DNA of 50,545 nt from an uncultured Verrucomicrobia subdivision 3 bacterium (GTDB taxonomy: Bacteria > Verrucomicrobiota > Verrucomicrobiia > Limisphaerales > UBA11358): positions 1 through 50,545 of the forward strand of contig CAIPKV010000018.1 in the NCBI GenBank assembly GCA_903865745.1, in the 5' to 3' direction. The notes under the pieces were generated by a model that ran no database searches, was not told the origin of the DNA, and worked only from the letters and a program-made list of their open reading frames with translations. Position numbers and translations under genes: made by a program. Of the stretch, positions 15,637 to 23,992 are shown one piece after another (the first letter of the stretch is position 1; every line of letters begins with the position of its first letter).

Positions 15637-16785
15637 ATGACTTTGTCTGAAATTCTTTCCAACGAGGAACTCCGCCAGCATGAGTTCCCCGCTGCAATTA
15701 ATAAAATCTTCCTCGGCCATGCTGGCGTCTGCACACTGCCGCGCCGTGTTGCACAGGCCATGATTGATTGCGCCAATGGCGGCACGCTCGGCGATCAGGA
15801 AGCTTTCATCATGCTTAAGATAGCGAACGCGCGCAATGCCGGTGCACGATTGCTAAACTGCGAACCAGATGAAGTCTCCCTTGTTGGCCCAACCTCGCTG
15901 GCGTTAAGTCTTGTCGCTTCTGGATTAAACTTTCGCAAGGGCGACAATATTCTGATTTACCACGACGATTATCCGTCCAATGTCTATCCCTGGTTGGCGC
16001 TCGCCGACAAGGGCGTGAAGGTCCGTCTCCTCAATACACGCGGCCTCGGCATCATTCGCGCAATAGATGTGATGGGCCAAGTGGACGAAAATACACGCCT
16101 TGTCGCGCTCGCGTCCAATCACTTCATCAGCGGCTATCGGCTGGACCATAACGCCGTCGGGAAATTCCTGCGTGAACGCGGAATCTTATTTTGCCTCGAC
16201 GCGATTCAAACGCTCGGCGCGTTTCCGACGACCGTTGAGCAAGTTGATTTTCTGGCCGCCGATTCGCACAAATGGCTGCTCGGCCCTTGCGGTGCAGGTT
16301 TGCTTTACGTTAAAAAGGATTTGCAGGAGAAATTAAATCCGCCCGTTTACGGCTGGCACAACGTACGCAATCCCAATTTTGTCGCGCAGGAAAAAATTGA
16401 GTTCCGCAGTGGTGCGGCCAAGTTTGAGGCCGGCACACATAATCTCGTCGGCCTCGCGGGCTTGCTCGCGGCGATGGAACTGGCGTTGGAAATCGGCGTG
16501 GAAAACATCGCCGCTGAGTTGTTGCGCAAACGCGCATGGCTGGTGCCGGCCTTACAATCTAAGGGTTTTGTCGTTTTGAACGCCGAACCAAAACCCGAGA
16601 ACGCCAGTGGCATCACCACCTTTTTTACGCCAGGGAAGGACCTGGCACCGCTGCACCAAAAACTTGCCGACGCTGGCATCATCACCTCACTACGCACCGA
16701 TCGCAAAGGACAAAACTATATTCGCCTCTCGCCACACTTCTACAACACTGACGCTGAACTCCAGCGTGTGTTGGAACTGCTTTAG
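15637..16785 (+). CDS. class V aminotransferase (cysteine desulfurase-like fold)
   Basis: PLP enzyme of the aminotransferase class V family, 382 residues. The PLP lysine is K212 in ADSHKWLLGPCGAG, the pyridine-nitrogen Asp is in FCLDAIQTLG, and a conserved Arg occurs near YIRLSPHFYN at the C-terminus. It lacks the cysteine-bearing RxGHHC loop of group II desulfurases such as the sufS product at 50 kb, so it is not an obvious cysteine desulfurase; isopenicillin-N-epimerase-like or selenocysteine-lyase-like members give the closest overall look. Substrate unknown. It stands alone after the trxA terminator and converges on opgH with a 2-base gap. Confidence 0.8.
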   Translation: MTLSEILSNEELRQHEFPAAINKIFLGHAGVCTLPRRVAQAMIDCANGGTLGDQEAFIMLKIANARNAGARLLNCEPDEVSLVGPTSLALSLVASGLNFRKGDNILIYHDDYPSNVYPWLALADKGVKVRLLNTRGLGIIRAIDVMGQVDENTRLVALASNHFISGYRLDHNAVGKFLRERGILFCLDAIQTLGAFPTTVEQVDFLAADSHKWLLGPCGAGLLYVKKDLQEKLNPPVYGWHNVRNPNFVAQEKIEFRSGAAKFEAGTHNLVGLAGLLAAMELALEIGVENIAAELLRKRAWLVPALQSKGFVVLNAEPKPENASGITTFFTPGKDLAPLHQKLADAGIITSLRTDRKGQNYIRLSPHFYNTDAELQRVLELL

Positions 16786-16787
16786 TT

Positions 16788-18935
16788 TTAGCGGTAGCTG
16801 AATTCGCGGATCATCGCGCGCCACCATGGCGCAAGCTTTTCCTCCGGTCGTAACCAGGCTTGCTGATGCAACCAGACCATCACACGCTGGTCAGCCATTA
16901 CAACCATTCGCTCTGACGGCTTTAGCTTTTCCGGCCCGCCCGCCAATAGTTTTTCGCCCAGATCGCGTATGGCGTCTGTTCCAGCGCCAATTCGGGTGAA
17001 ATGCTCGGCATAGACCGGGTTCAATTGTTTCTCGCGCAACAACGTAACGTGAATTGCGTTCACATACGGATCGAGCACGGCAGCGGCGAGGCCGGCATGG
17101 ACACGGCAACGCGGTGTTTCATCCTCTGTCAGATCGTGAATTTTCATCCGCGACCGCAACGAAACAAGTTCCATCGGCGGCTTCGTTTCTTCCGGCGTCA
17201 GAAATAGCCCGGCGCTTTTGGCACGCGCGCCGATGCTGCGGCGGCTTGTCAATACACTCAAGGGCACGGAAAAGACCATACCCGCCAATACCGGCGTAAA
17301 CCACCAGAATAAACCTGGATCTAACTTCCAAGTAAACGAACCCCACGCTAAACCGATGAGCGTGTGGCCCCAGTGGCGTTGCAGGGCGTAAAACCAGTCC
17401 GTACCGTCCGCCGAACGCTTTTGCGTTGTCCAATTGACACTGATGCCAGCGATGTTCGTCACCACGAAGCGAGTGTGCCAGAGCATGAGCAGTGGCGCGT
17501 GCAAGGTGGAAAAAATTGTTTCGCAGATTACGCCGCCGGTGGCGTTGAGCAGACCGCCAAACAATTTGCGCCGCGGCCAGTCGTTGGCGAGGTCAATTAG
17601 TGAGAGAAATTTCGGCAGCATGATGACTGTCATGCAGATGATAAAAACGAGCGACGCGTGCGCCGTACCAGTCCAATCCTTGAGATACGGATTGAACGAC
17701 TGCACTGTGATATCGGACAGGCCGGTCAGCTTCTGCACGCAATAAATCCACTCAAAAGTGATGAGAAATGCGAGCCAGAGCGGGCTGGCGACGTAGCCAA
17801 AAATTCCCAAAATCAAATGCATCCGACTCACACCGCGTAAGCCTCTGGCGAAGAGCACAAGGCCATGCTGCAGATTGCCCTGGCACCAGCGGCGCTCGCG
17901 TTGGGCGTTTTCGATTAATGCCTGCGGGGCCTCTTCATAGCTACCTTCCAAATCGTAGGCAAGCCAGACCGTCCAGTTTTCACGGAGCATCAGTGCAGCC
18001 TCAACAAAATCGTGCGAGAGGATTTGCCCGCCGAAGGGCTTGCGTCCCGGGAGTTGCGGTAAATCGCAGAACTGCATGAACGGTTCAGTGCGGATGATGG
18101 CGTTGTGCCCCCAGTAATTTCCAAAATCCAGCACCCAATAATTCAACCCAGCAATGAACACCGGCGCGTAGAGACGATTTGCGAATTGTTGGATGCGACC
18201 AAACAAACTTTCCGCATTCACCAGCGCCGGCACGGTCTGGATCAGGCCGACGGTCGGATGCGCTTCCATGAGCTTAACCATATCCACCAGCGTTTCACCG
18301 CGCATTACGCTGTCGGCGTCGCAGCAGACGAAGTAGCGGTAGCGCATGCCCCAAGTATTGAGGAAGTCGCGGACATTGCCGCTCTTGCGCGCCTCGTTGA
18401 ACAGGCGGCGACGATAATAAATTTTTCCGAGTGCATCGAGGTCGCGCACGAGTTCCGACCAGCGGGCCTCTTCCTCAACCCAGCAGTCAGGGTTTGTCGA
18501 GTCGCTCAGGATGAAAAAATCGAAGCGGTCCAGTTGGCCGGTACGTTCGAGCGATTCGTAAGTCGCGCGCAGACCTTCAAGCACGCGAACGGAATCTTCA
18601 TTGTAAATCGGGAAGATGATGGCTGTGCTGACGCCATCGATCTTCTGCTCCTTGTACGGTTTTAGCCCGATGATGCGGCGGTTCGTGCCAAAGGTGCGGA
18701 TGAAAAATCCATAGACGCCGTGCATGCAGCCGATGGCCGTGAGCAAAAATAAAATGATGAACAATACCAGCAACACCGTGCGCGAAGCGCTCCAGCCCGT
18801 GCGCCAGAGCAAATCAGCGAACAACATCGAAACGAAACCGGTGAGCAATACCGCTGAGGAGAAAAACAAAAACAGCCGCCAGCCGCGCCGGAGTCGCGGC
18901 ACGGAAACAGCGGTGATGTTGGGTGCGTCAGCCAT
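16788..18935 (-). CDS. opgH: glucans biosynthesis glucosyltransferase H
   Basis: Inner-membrane family 2 glycosyltransferase that builds the beta-1,2 backbone of osmoregulated periplasmic glucans from UDP-glucose. The 715 residues have two N-terminal helices (about 19-43 and 52-76), a cytosolic catalytic domain with FILSDSTNPD (141-150), the D206-A-D208 metal site, SHDF (307-310) and RERRWCQGN (346-354), then several helices from about residue 370. It is shorter at the N-terminus than the roughly 850-residue enterobacterial enzyme, and the missing part may be supplied by the separate gene just upstream. Its ATG directly abuts the stop of that gene. Confidence 0.93.
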   Translation of the reverse strand: MADAPNITAVSVPRLRRGWRLFLFFSSAVLLTGFVSMLFADLLWRTGWSASRTVLLVLFIILFLLTAIGCMHGVYGFFIRTFGTNRRIIGLKPYKEQKIDGVSTAIIFPIYNEDSVRVLEGLRATYESLERTGQLDRFDFFILSDSTNPDCWVEEEARWSELVRDLDALGKIYYRRRLFNEARKSGNVRDFLNTWGMRYRYFVCCDADSVMRGETLVDMVKLMEAHPTVGLIQTVPALVNAESLFGRIQQFANRLYAPVFIAGLNYWVLDFGNYWGHNAIIRTEPFMQFCDLPQLPGRKPFGGQILSHDFVEAALMLRENWTVWLAYDLEGSYEEAPQALIENAQRERRWCQGNLQHGLVLFARGLRGVSRMHLILGIFGYVASPLWLAFLITFEWIYCVQKLTGLSDITVQSFNPYLKDWTGTAHASLVFIICMTVIMLPKFLSLIDLANDWPRRKLFGGLLNATGGVICETIFSTLHAPLLMLWHTRFVVTNIAGISVNWTTQKRSADGTDWFYALQRHWGHTLIGLAWGSFTWKLDPGLFWWFTPVLAGMVFSVPLSVLTSRRSIGARAKSAGLFLTPEETKPPMELVSLRSRMKIHDLTEDETPRCRVHAGLAAAVLDPYVNAIHVTLLREKQLNPVYAEHFTRIGAGTDAIRDLGEKLLAGGPEKLKPSERMVVMADQRVMVWLHQQAWLRPEEKLAPWWRAMIREFSYR

Positions 18936-19550
18936 TTATTCGAACCATGATTTTACCCGCTCGAAGCCGCCGTGCGTCAGCCAGAAAACCGCGATGAGCA
19001 GCAGCGCAAAGAAGGCCCACGCCAAGGCCATGCGAACATAAGGCAGCTTGCTGAAATTGGTCAGCGTGGTGAAGGGGCCGAGGTCCAGCGGGCGCGGTGT
19101 CATCTTGGCCAACTGGAAGTCGGGGCCGGCGCGAAAGAAGCTTTCGCGCATTGCCTCGACAAATTCTTGCGGCCACGGGCCTGGGCGAAGGAACTGGTCC
19201 TGCCATTTACCCGGCATATCCGCCAATAGCAGCGCGAGGCGCCCACGAGTCGAGAGCGTCTGCTCGCTGCCGATAGGTGAGGTTTGCAACACCTCGCCGA
19301 ACCAGTCGGTTACGATGCGGTCCATCTCTTCAGCGGCGATTTCCGTGGCACTACGCTTAGGCTCGGCGGGCGCGCGGCGCTGGGCGCGTTCGAGTACTCG
19401 CAGGACGAGCTGACCGAGCAGCGGCTTGTTGCGGATGCGCAGGGCGTGAAAGTAGTTTTCCACTTTCACATACGCCGCGTTCCATTCTTCCAGCGAACGT
19501 CCGGCGATCTCGCCGGACACGTCCGGCAGAATTTTCAAGGCGGGCTCCAT
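18936..19550 (-). CDS. membrane protein between opgG and opgH
   Basis: Unrecognised 204-residue protein. Residues 1-170 are soluble and mostly helical (RNKPLLGQLVLRVLERAQRR; EEMDRIVTDWFGEVL), with a single strong membrane helix at about 172-192 and a short C-terminal tail. It overlaps the end of opgG by 16 bases and its stop abuts the opgH start, so the three genes form one translationally coupled unit. Since OpgH here lacks the long N-terminal cytosolic segment and first helix of the enterobacterial enzyme, this protein could be that part as a separate polypeptide. This is inference from size, helix count and position; I see no clear sequence match. Confidence 0.75.
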   Translation of the reverse strand: MEPALKILPDVSGEIAGRSLEEWNAAYVKVENYFHALRIRNKPLLGQLVLRVLERAQRRAPAEPKRSATEIAAEEMDRIVTDWFGEVLQTSPIGSEQTLSTRGRLALLLADMPGKWQDQFLRPGPWPQEFVEAMRESFFRAGPDFQLAKMTPRPLDLGPFTTLTNFSKLPYVRMALAWAFFALLLIAVFWLTHGGFERVKSWFE

Positions 19551-21100
19551 TGATAAACCCAGGTTTCGCCAACCACATTCGCGCCCTGGGACAGCGAACA
19601 GCGCAAATCAATCGCGTCTTTACTGCCGGCGGGCGGAATCATCTTCAAGATCACGCGCCACGTCCCGAGATATTCGTTGCGAAACACCGAGCAGTCGGCG
19701 ATGCGCGCGCCGCCGCTGCAATTGGCAATTGCCGTGGGCGGCTGATTTTCCGGAATGGCGTCAAACTTCGGCCCTGCGAAATCAATCACGAACTGCCGCC
19801 CGCCAAACTGCGCGTCCGGCCCAATGCGCGTGGCTACGGCACGGTCAGGCGAACGTTTCACATCCGCATCGCCGCCCTCCCAGTAGAGCGTATAACCAAA
19901 ACGATACGGCTGCAGCGGTGCTGGCTTGTTCTTCGGATCCCAAAAAGCAACCACGTTATCCAGACCTTCGTAGCCGGTGCTCAACTCGACCAGATGCAAA
20001 TCGCCATCGCCCCAGTTGCCATCCGGTTCCACCCACACGCTCGGCACCTGATGGTAGAGATTGAACATATCCTGATACGCCGCAAAGTTCCTTTCGCGTT
20101 GCAGCAAACCGAAGCCCTTAATACTGGGTGCGTGAAACACCTGATGCCGCGTCACCGGCGGATTATCCAGCGGCCGCCAGAAAGTTTCGCCATTGCCCAT
20201 GTGCACCAGCAAGCCGTCGCTGTCGTGAACCTCCGTGCGATAGTCGTCAAACTTACGTTCCGTGTCCTTACCAAACCAAAACATGCTCGTCAGTGGCGCG
20301 AGGCCGATGGTCTTGACCGGCTTCCGATTCTTCAGCACGGCGTGAACCGTATTCGTTTCGCGGAAATACAAAACCGCGTGGATGTTGGCCATCGTCGTCT
20401 CCCCGGGCTTGATGAAAAACTCATACGCGCCCGTGCAACTAGGGCTGTCGAGAATCGCATACAAGCGCACCTGCGTATCCTCCGGCTGTGGCTTACCGAG
20501 CCACCAATCGGTGAAGATGGGAAACTCCTCATCCCGGTCGCCCTCGCCCGAATCCAGTGCCAGACCGCGCGCGGACTGACCGTAACGCAGATTTTTCCCG
20601 AGCAACCGATAGTAACTCGCCCCGAGGAACGCACCCAGCTCATCGAGTTGGTTGGTTTGGTTCAGTGGATACAGCACGCGGAAACCGGCGTAGCCCGTCT
20701 TCGTCGGAATCTGACCGGCGATATCCAGCTTGCCGTAATCGAAGAAATCCTGCACGAAGCGGATGGGCTGGGTATGAGTGAGTGTGAATTCATTCACGTG
20801 CACCGGCTCTTGATACAGGTAGCCAGGATGGAAAAACTCGATGCGGAAGGGTAATTGATCGGCCGACCAGAGGGCGCGGTCACGACGAAACCGGATTTCA
20901 CGGTACTTATCGTAATCCAGATTATCCTGACGCAATACCTTCGGCAGATCGGCGCGCGGGGAATGGAAGGGAGACTGGGCGCGCTCGAGGGCGCGCTGCG
21001 CAACGTAATCGAGATTCACCTCGGCGGACTCCGCACCGAAAGCAACCCGCGCGGTCAACAAACCTGCGATTAAAATCAGCCGGCCAAATCGTCGCGACAT
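19535..21100 (-). CDS. opgG: periplasmic glucan biosynthesis protein OpgG/MdoG
   Basis: Periplasmic glucoside-hydrolase-related protein needed for synthesis or release of osmoregulated periplasmic glucans. The product is 521 residues from the ATG at 21100, chosen because AGGGG precedes it and because the signal peptide (MSRRFGRLILIAGLLTARVAFGA) then begins properly; an ATG at 21136 is also in frame. The mature protein shows family segments such as YDKYREIRFRRDRALW, the FHPGYLYQEPV region, and the C-terminal all-beta domain from about residue 390 (WDPKNKPAPLQPYRFGYTLYW). First gene of the opgG-204aa-opgH unit. Confidence 0.93.
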   Translation of the reverse strand: MSRRFGRLILIAGLLTARVAFGAESAEVNLDYVAQRALERAQSPFHSPRADLPKVLRQDNLDYDKYREIRFRRDRALWSADQLPFRIEFFHPGYLYQEPVHVNEFTLTHTQPIRFVQDFFDYGKLDIAGQIPTKTGYAGFRVLYPLNQTNQLDELGAFLGASYYRLLGKNLRYGQSARGLALDSGEGDRDEEFPIFTDWWLGKPQPEDTQVRLYAILDSPSCTGAYEFFIKPGETTMANIHAVLYFRETNTVHAVLKNRKPVKTIGLAPLTSMFWFGKDTERKFDDYRTEVHDSDGLLVHMGNGETFWRPLDNPPVTRHQVFHAPSIKGFGLLQRERNFAAYQDMFNLYHQVPSVWVEPDGNWGDGDLHLVELSTGYEGLDNVVAFWDPKNKPAPLQPYRFGYTLYWEGGDADVKRSPDRAVATRIGPDAQFGGRQFVIDFAGPKFDAIPENQPPTAIANCSGGARIADCSVFRNEYLGTWRVILKMIPPAGSKDAIDLRCSLSQGANVVGETWVYQWSPP

Positions 21101-21200
21101 CACCCCTATGAAAACGGAAAATGGCGCAATTTGCAAGTTCTGCGAGGGTGGACAGCTAAGCTGTTAGCACGACCGACATTGGCAATTGCCATTCCGCCCT

Positions 21201-21247
21201 AAAAAAAGTGTCCAATTAATGGAACCGCTCTTCCATGAATTGGACAC
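21201..21247 (-). terminator. strong intrinsic terminator after the prepilin gene
   Basis: GTGTCCAATT (21208-21217) pairs with AATTGGACAC (21238-21247), and ATGGAA (21219-21224) with TTCCAT (21231-21236) inside it. On the minus strand seven T residues (complement of 21201-21207) follow directly. It ends the prepilin message and shields opgG. Confidence 0.9.
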
Positions 21248-21275
21248 GCTTGCGGCGGTAGTTTGCCGACAATGA

Positions 21276-21647
21276 TTATTGCAAGCGGTGCGCCGGAGTG
21301 AGCGTGCTCAGGGTGCAGCTTGGGTTCGTGCCCACGATGCCATCGGCATAAGTGCCACCGGCAGGACATGGCGGGATGCTACCATTTGAGTTCAGCTTGA
21401 TATAAGGCGACAAATCGGTGGGATAATTGATAGTGGCACCGGTGGCCTTGCCGGCGGTGATTGCGAACTGGGCGGCCGCCGCATCGATTTGGCGTAGGTT
21501 GTTAATGCAGGCGTTGCACTGGGAGGTGGCGCGGGCTTTCACGAAGTTGGGGATCGCGATGGCCGCCAAAAGTCCGATGATGGACACGACAATCATAATC
21601 TCCACCAGCGTAAACCCCGCTCTTTGGTTGTTTTTGGTCTGTTTCAT
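21276..21647 (-). CDS. type IV pilin-like / type II secretion G-like prepilin
   Basis: Prepilin of 123 residues. A short basic leader (MKQTKNNQRAG) is cut before F12; the mature N-terminus FTLVEIMIVVSIIGLLAAIA has the Glu at position 5 and the hydrophobic assembly helix. The small C-terminal domain has four cysteines, two near the helix (QCNAC) and two near the C-terminus. Proteins of this size in Verrucomicrobia are often annotated as pseudopilins. No assembly ATPase, prepilin peptidase or secretin is nearby. It is a single-gene transcript between the response regulator and a strong terminator. Confidence 0.88.
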   Translation of the reverse strand: MKQTKNNQRAGFTLVEIMIVVSIIGLLAAIAIPNFVKARATSQCNACINNLRQIDAAAAQFAITAGKATGATINYPTDLSPYIKLNSNGSIPPCPAGGTYADGIVGTNPSCTLSTLTPAHRLQ

Positions 21648-21680
21648 ATTGTTTACTTTCCGTACACGCGGCGGAACAGC

Positions 21681-21731
21681 GCAGTCGGCGGGTTATGATA
21701 ATGACTTTTTCGTTCCGGTATTGCCGACTGC
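21681..21731. other. inverted repeat upstream of the prepilin gene
   Basis: GCAGTCGGC (21681-21689) and GCCGACTGC (21723-21731) are perfect 9-base arms with 33 bases between; a second pair CGGAAC/GTTCCG (21672-21677 and 21712-21717) is interleaved. They sit 34-84 bases upstream of the prepilin start, where a promoter, operator or leader structure would be. I see no clear promoter hexamers. Confidence 0.4.
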
Positions 21732-21843
21732 TACCGCGTTGCCTCCAGTGTAGCAACCGCGTTACCAAAGCGAAGAAAACGACCGTGTGAATTGGCCTAA
21801 TTCTAATGTAGGAATCCGCCGTACAGGCCGTAACGAGCTGAAT

Positions 21844-22494
21844 TCAGTGCGGCGACTGGCTTTCGTGCCAGCGCACGGCCTGAAAAATCAGCTCGTTGAT
21901 GTTGGCGAGATTGAGCTTTTCCTTGATGCGGGCGCAATATGCTTGAACGGTCTTAAAACTCACGTTCATCTGTTCCGAGATTTGCCGCGTATTGAACCCG
22001 CGCCCGAGCAGTTGAAAGACTTCCAGCTCGCGGTCACTCAAAATCTCCGTCGCCGTGGGCTTGCCCACCGCGCCTTGCACCAGTTTTTGCGCGAGTTGGG
22101 CATTCACGGCATTGCTGAAATAAAGTCCCCCCCCCAGTACCATGCGCAAAGCGTCCAGTACTTTGCTCGTGGCCTCACGCTTCATGATATAACCAGCGGC
22201 CCCGGCGCGCATGGCCCGCTCCGCGTATAGCGCCTCGTCGTGCATGGACAGCACCAGCGCATCCACTTTCGGATACTGCACCTTGATATCCTTGATTAAT
22301 TCCAAGCCGGAACCGCCATCCAACGATATATCCACGACCACCAGGCGCGGTGACAGTTTGCCCAATAAATCCAGCGCCTCGCGGGCGGTGCCCGTCTGGC
22401 CGCAGACCTCGAAGTCCGGCTCCTCGTTAATCAGGTTCGCGAGCCACTCGCACACGAGCGGATGGTCATCCACCAGCAGCACTTTAGTTTTCAT
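21844..22494 (-). CDS. NarL/LuxR-type response regulator
   Basis: Cytosolic transcription regulator of 216 residues. Receiver domain: acidic pair D9-D10 (VLLVDDHP), phospho-accepting D55 (LVVVDISLDGG), Ser/Thr switch (LVLSMHD) and Lys (YIMKREA). The C-terminal LuxR-type HTH (ILSDRELEVFQLLGRGFNTR onward) covers about residues 150-212. The start at 22494 overlaps the stop of the histidine kinase by 11 bases and has GGAAG just upstream; an ATG 18 bases earlier is also possible. It forms a two-component pair with that kinase. Its targets are unknown; the prepilin gene downstream is a candidate. Confidence 0.93.
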   Translation of the reverse strand: MKTKVLLVDDHPLVCEWLANLINEEPDFEVCGQTGTAREALDLLGKLSPRLVVVDISLDGGSGLELIKDIKVQYPKVDALVLSMHDEALYAERAMRAGAAGYIMKREATSKVLDALRMVLGGGLYFSNAVNAQLAQKLVQGAVGKPTATEILSDRELEVFQLLGRGFNTRQISEQMNVSFKTVQAYCARIKEKLNLANINELIFQAVRWHESQSPH

Positions 22495-23533
22495 CAGCTT
22501 CCTTTTCAGCAAGTTTCTGACTGGAATTCAAGACGCACACCGCCCGCGCACCGCCGGTCGGCAGGTTTTGAATGTCAAACGTGGCCCCAATCATGTCGGC
22601 CCGATAACCCATGATGCGCAAACCCATGCCCGACTTCGTCCGCGCATCCGCCGCCAGACCGGTGCCATCGTCGGTGACGGTGAGCATGGTTTTTTCGCCA
22701 ACGGCCGCCAAGGCAATCACCACGTTACGGGCGCGGCCATGGCGGATGGCATTGCTCGCCGCCTCCTGCGCGATACGGTACAACTGGATTTCTGCATCCC
22801 GCCCCGTCATCGTCACGGTGCCAGCCGGTTCAAAGCGGCACCCCACATTAAACGCCTTGGAAATGTTCGCGGCCAGGTTTTGCAATGCATCCGCAAGTCC
22901 ATTGGCTTGCAATTCGATGGGATGCAAGCTGCGCGCCAGCCGCCGCGTCAATTCGATGGATTCCTCCACCATGGCCACCAGCCTTTCGGCGACGGCGGCT
23001 TCCTCCGCCGACTTGTTCGCCAGCTTTTTGGCCAGCACTTTACCGGCGAGTGCCGTGGCGGTCAGTTGCTGCCCCAGGCTATCGTGCAAATCATGGCCGA
23101 TGCGACGCTGCTCGCGTTCACTGGCAGCCAATACTTCCTTTTCCAACCGGACACGTTTCTGGATTTCCTGCTGCAACTTTTCCGTCCGCTGCCGCACGAG
23201 CACCTGCAATTCATCCCGCGCCGAGGCCATGATGACCACCTGAATGAAAATGGACATGCGGACGACCAGATTCCACACCGGTGTCAGGTAATCTGAATAC
23301 TGGTCGCCAGCGGCAATATCGGCGACCAGCCAGACCACAGCCGACAACATGGCCATCCCGAAGGCGAAGCTTTGGCCCACCCGCCGGAGGACAAACAGAA
23401 TGGGCACCAGATAAAAAACCAGCACCGTGATCTTGTAGCCGGTGACGTAGTCAATCCAGCCCACCAACGCCAACAGGAACAGACCGAGCAGCACGCCGGC
23501 GGTTTTGGTTTGCAGCCAGAGAGGAAGCTTCAT
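22484..23533 (-). CDS. membrane histidine kinase, NarL-partner (HisKA_3) type
   Basis: Sensor kinase of 349 residues. Four hydrophobic helices in the first 105 residues form a membrane sensor with only short loops, then a coiled coil (about 108-145), the HisKA_3 dimer-phosphoacceptor region with H150 in RRIGHDLHDSLGQQL, and an HATPase domain ending with DDGTGL and GMGLRIM. I start it at the ATG at 23533 because the in-frame extension upstream to 23752 runs straight into 21-bp array C and encodes only repeat-derived Val/Gln/Thr heptads. The array lies 70 bases upstream, so it may be part of the promoter region. Confidence 0.88.
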   Translation of the reverse strand: MKLPLWLQTKTAGVLLGLFLLALVGWIDYVTGYKITVLVFYLVPILFVLRRVGQSFAFGMAMLSAVVWLVADIAAGDQYSDYLTPVWNLVVRMSIFIQVVIMASARDELQVLVRQRTEKLQQEIQKRVRLEKEVLAASEREQRRIGHDLHDSLGQQLTATALAGKVLAKKLANKSAEEAAVAERLVAMVEESIELTRRLARSLHPIELQANGLADALQNLAANISKAFNVGCRFEPAGTVTMTGRDAEIQLYRIAQEAASNAIRHGRARNVVIALAAVGEKTMLTVTDDGTGLAADARTKSGMGLRIMGYRADMIGATFDIQNLPTGGARAVCVLNSSQKLAEKEADEN

Positions 23534-23603
23534 GCGGGGAAAATGTGACCGGTTTGACGTCGCGCGACAAGCGAAAGCGGAAATTACCTTCAACGATTTG
23601 GCC

Positions 23604-23876
23604 GGTGAGATATCAGCAACCGTCGTTTGTGGTATGACCAGCGTGGTTTGCTTATCAACAAGGGTGGCTTGTCTACCAACCAGCCGCGTTTGTCGTACAA
23701 CAACGTCCGCGTGTTGATTAACAACCGAGGCTTGTTGTGCAGCAGACGGCATGGGTTGTATGACAGCCGGCGATTGTTTATCAGCAAGCCACGTTTGTCG
23801 TATAACAAAGCCCGCTTGCTGTACGACAAAAGACGTTTGTTGTACAACAAACGTCGTTTGCTTATCAACAAGAGGT
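23604..23876. repeat. 21-bp tandem array C (13 units)
   Basis: Thirteen units of exactly 21 bases run from 23604 (starts at 23604, 23625, 23646 and every 21 bases to 23856). The core resembles TTGTNGTACAACAA and is self-complementary; the unit at 23835 contains the perfect 18-base palindrome GTTTGTTGTACAACAAAC. It lies in the 459-base gap (23534-23992) upstream of the histidine kinase and downstream of the ABC permease. Frames stay open on both strands because the period is a multiple of three. Beyond it, 23877-23992 holds only a TGGGACAGTTTT motif also seen near array D. Confidence 0.95.
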
Positions 23877-23992
23877 CATGTTCGTCTGTTGTGGCGGGGA
23901 TGTTTTATCGAAAACCGGCTGGTTCACAACGCTTTCCACGAAAATACCAATAATGGGACAGTTTTTTGGGCTAATCTGGTGAGGAGGCAATT

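Noticed and set aside
23534-23752. 73-residue N-terminal extension of the histidine kinase
   Set aside because: It translates array C units into Val/Gln/Thr heptads; the ATG at 23533 begins a normal membrane sensor domain.
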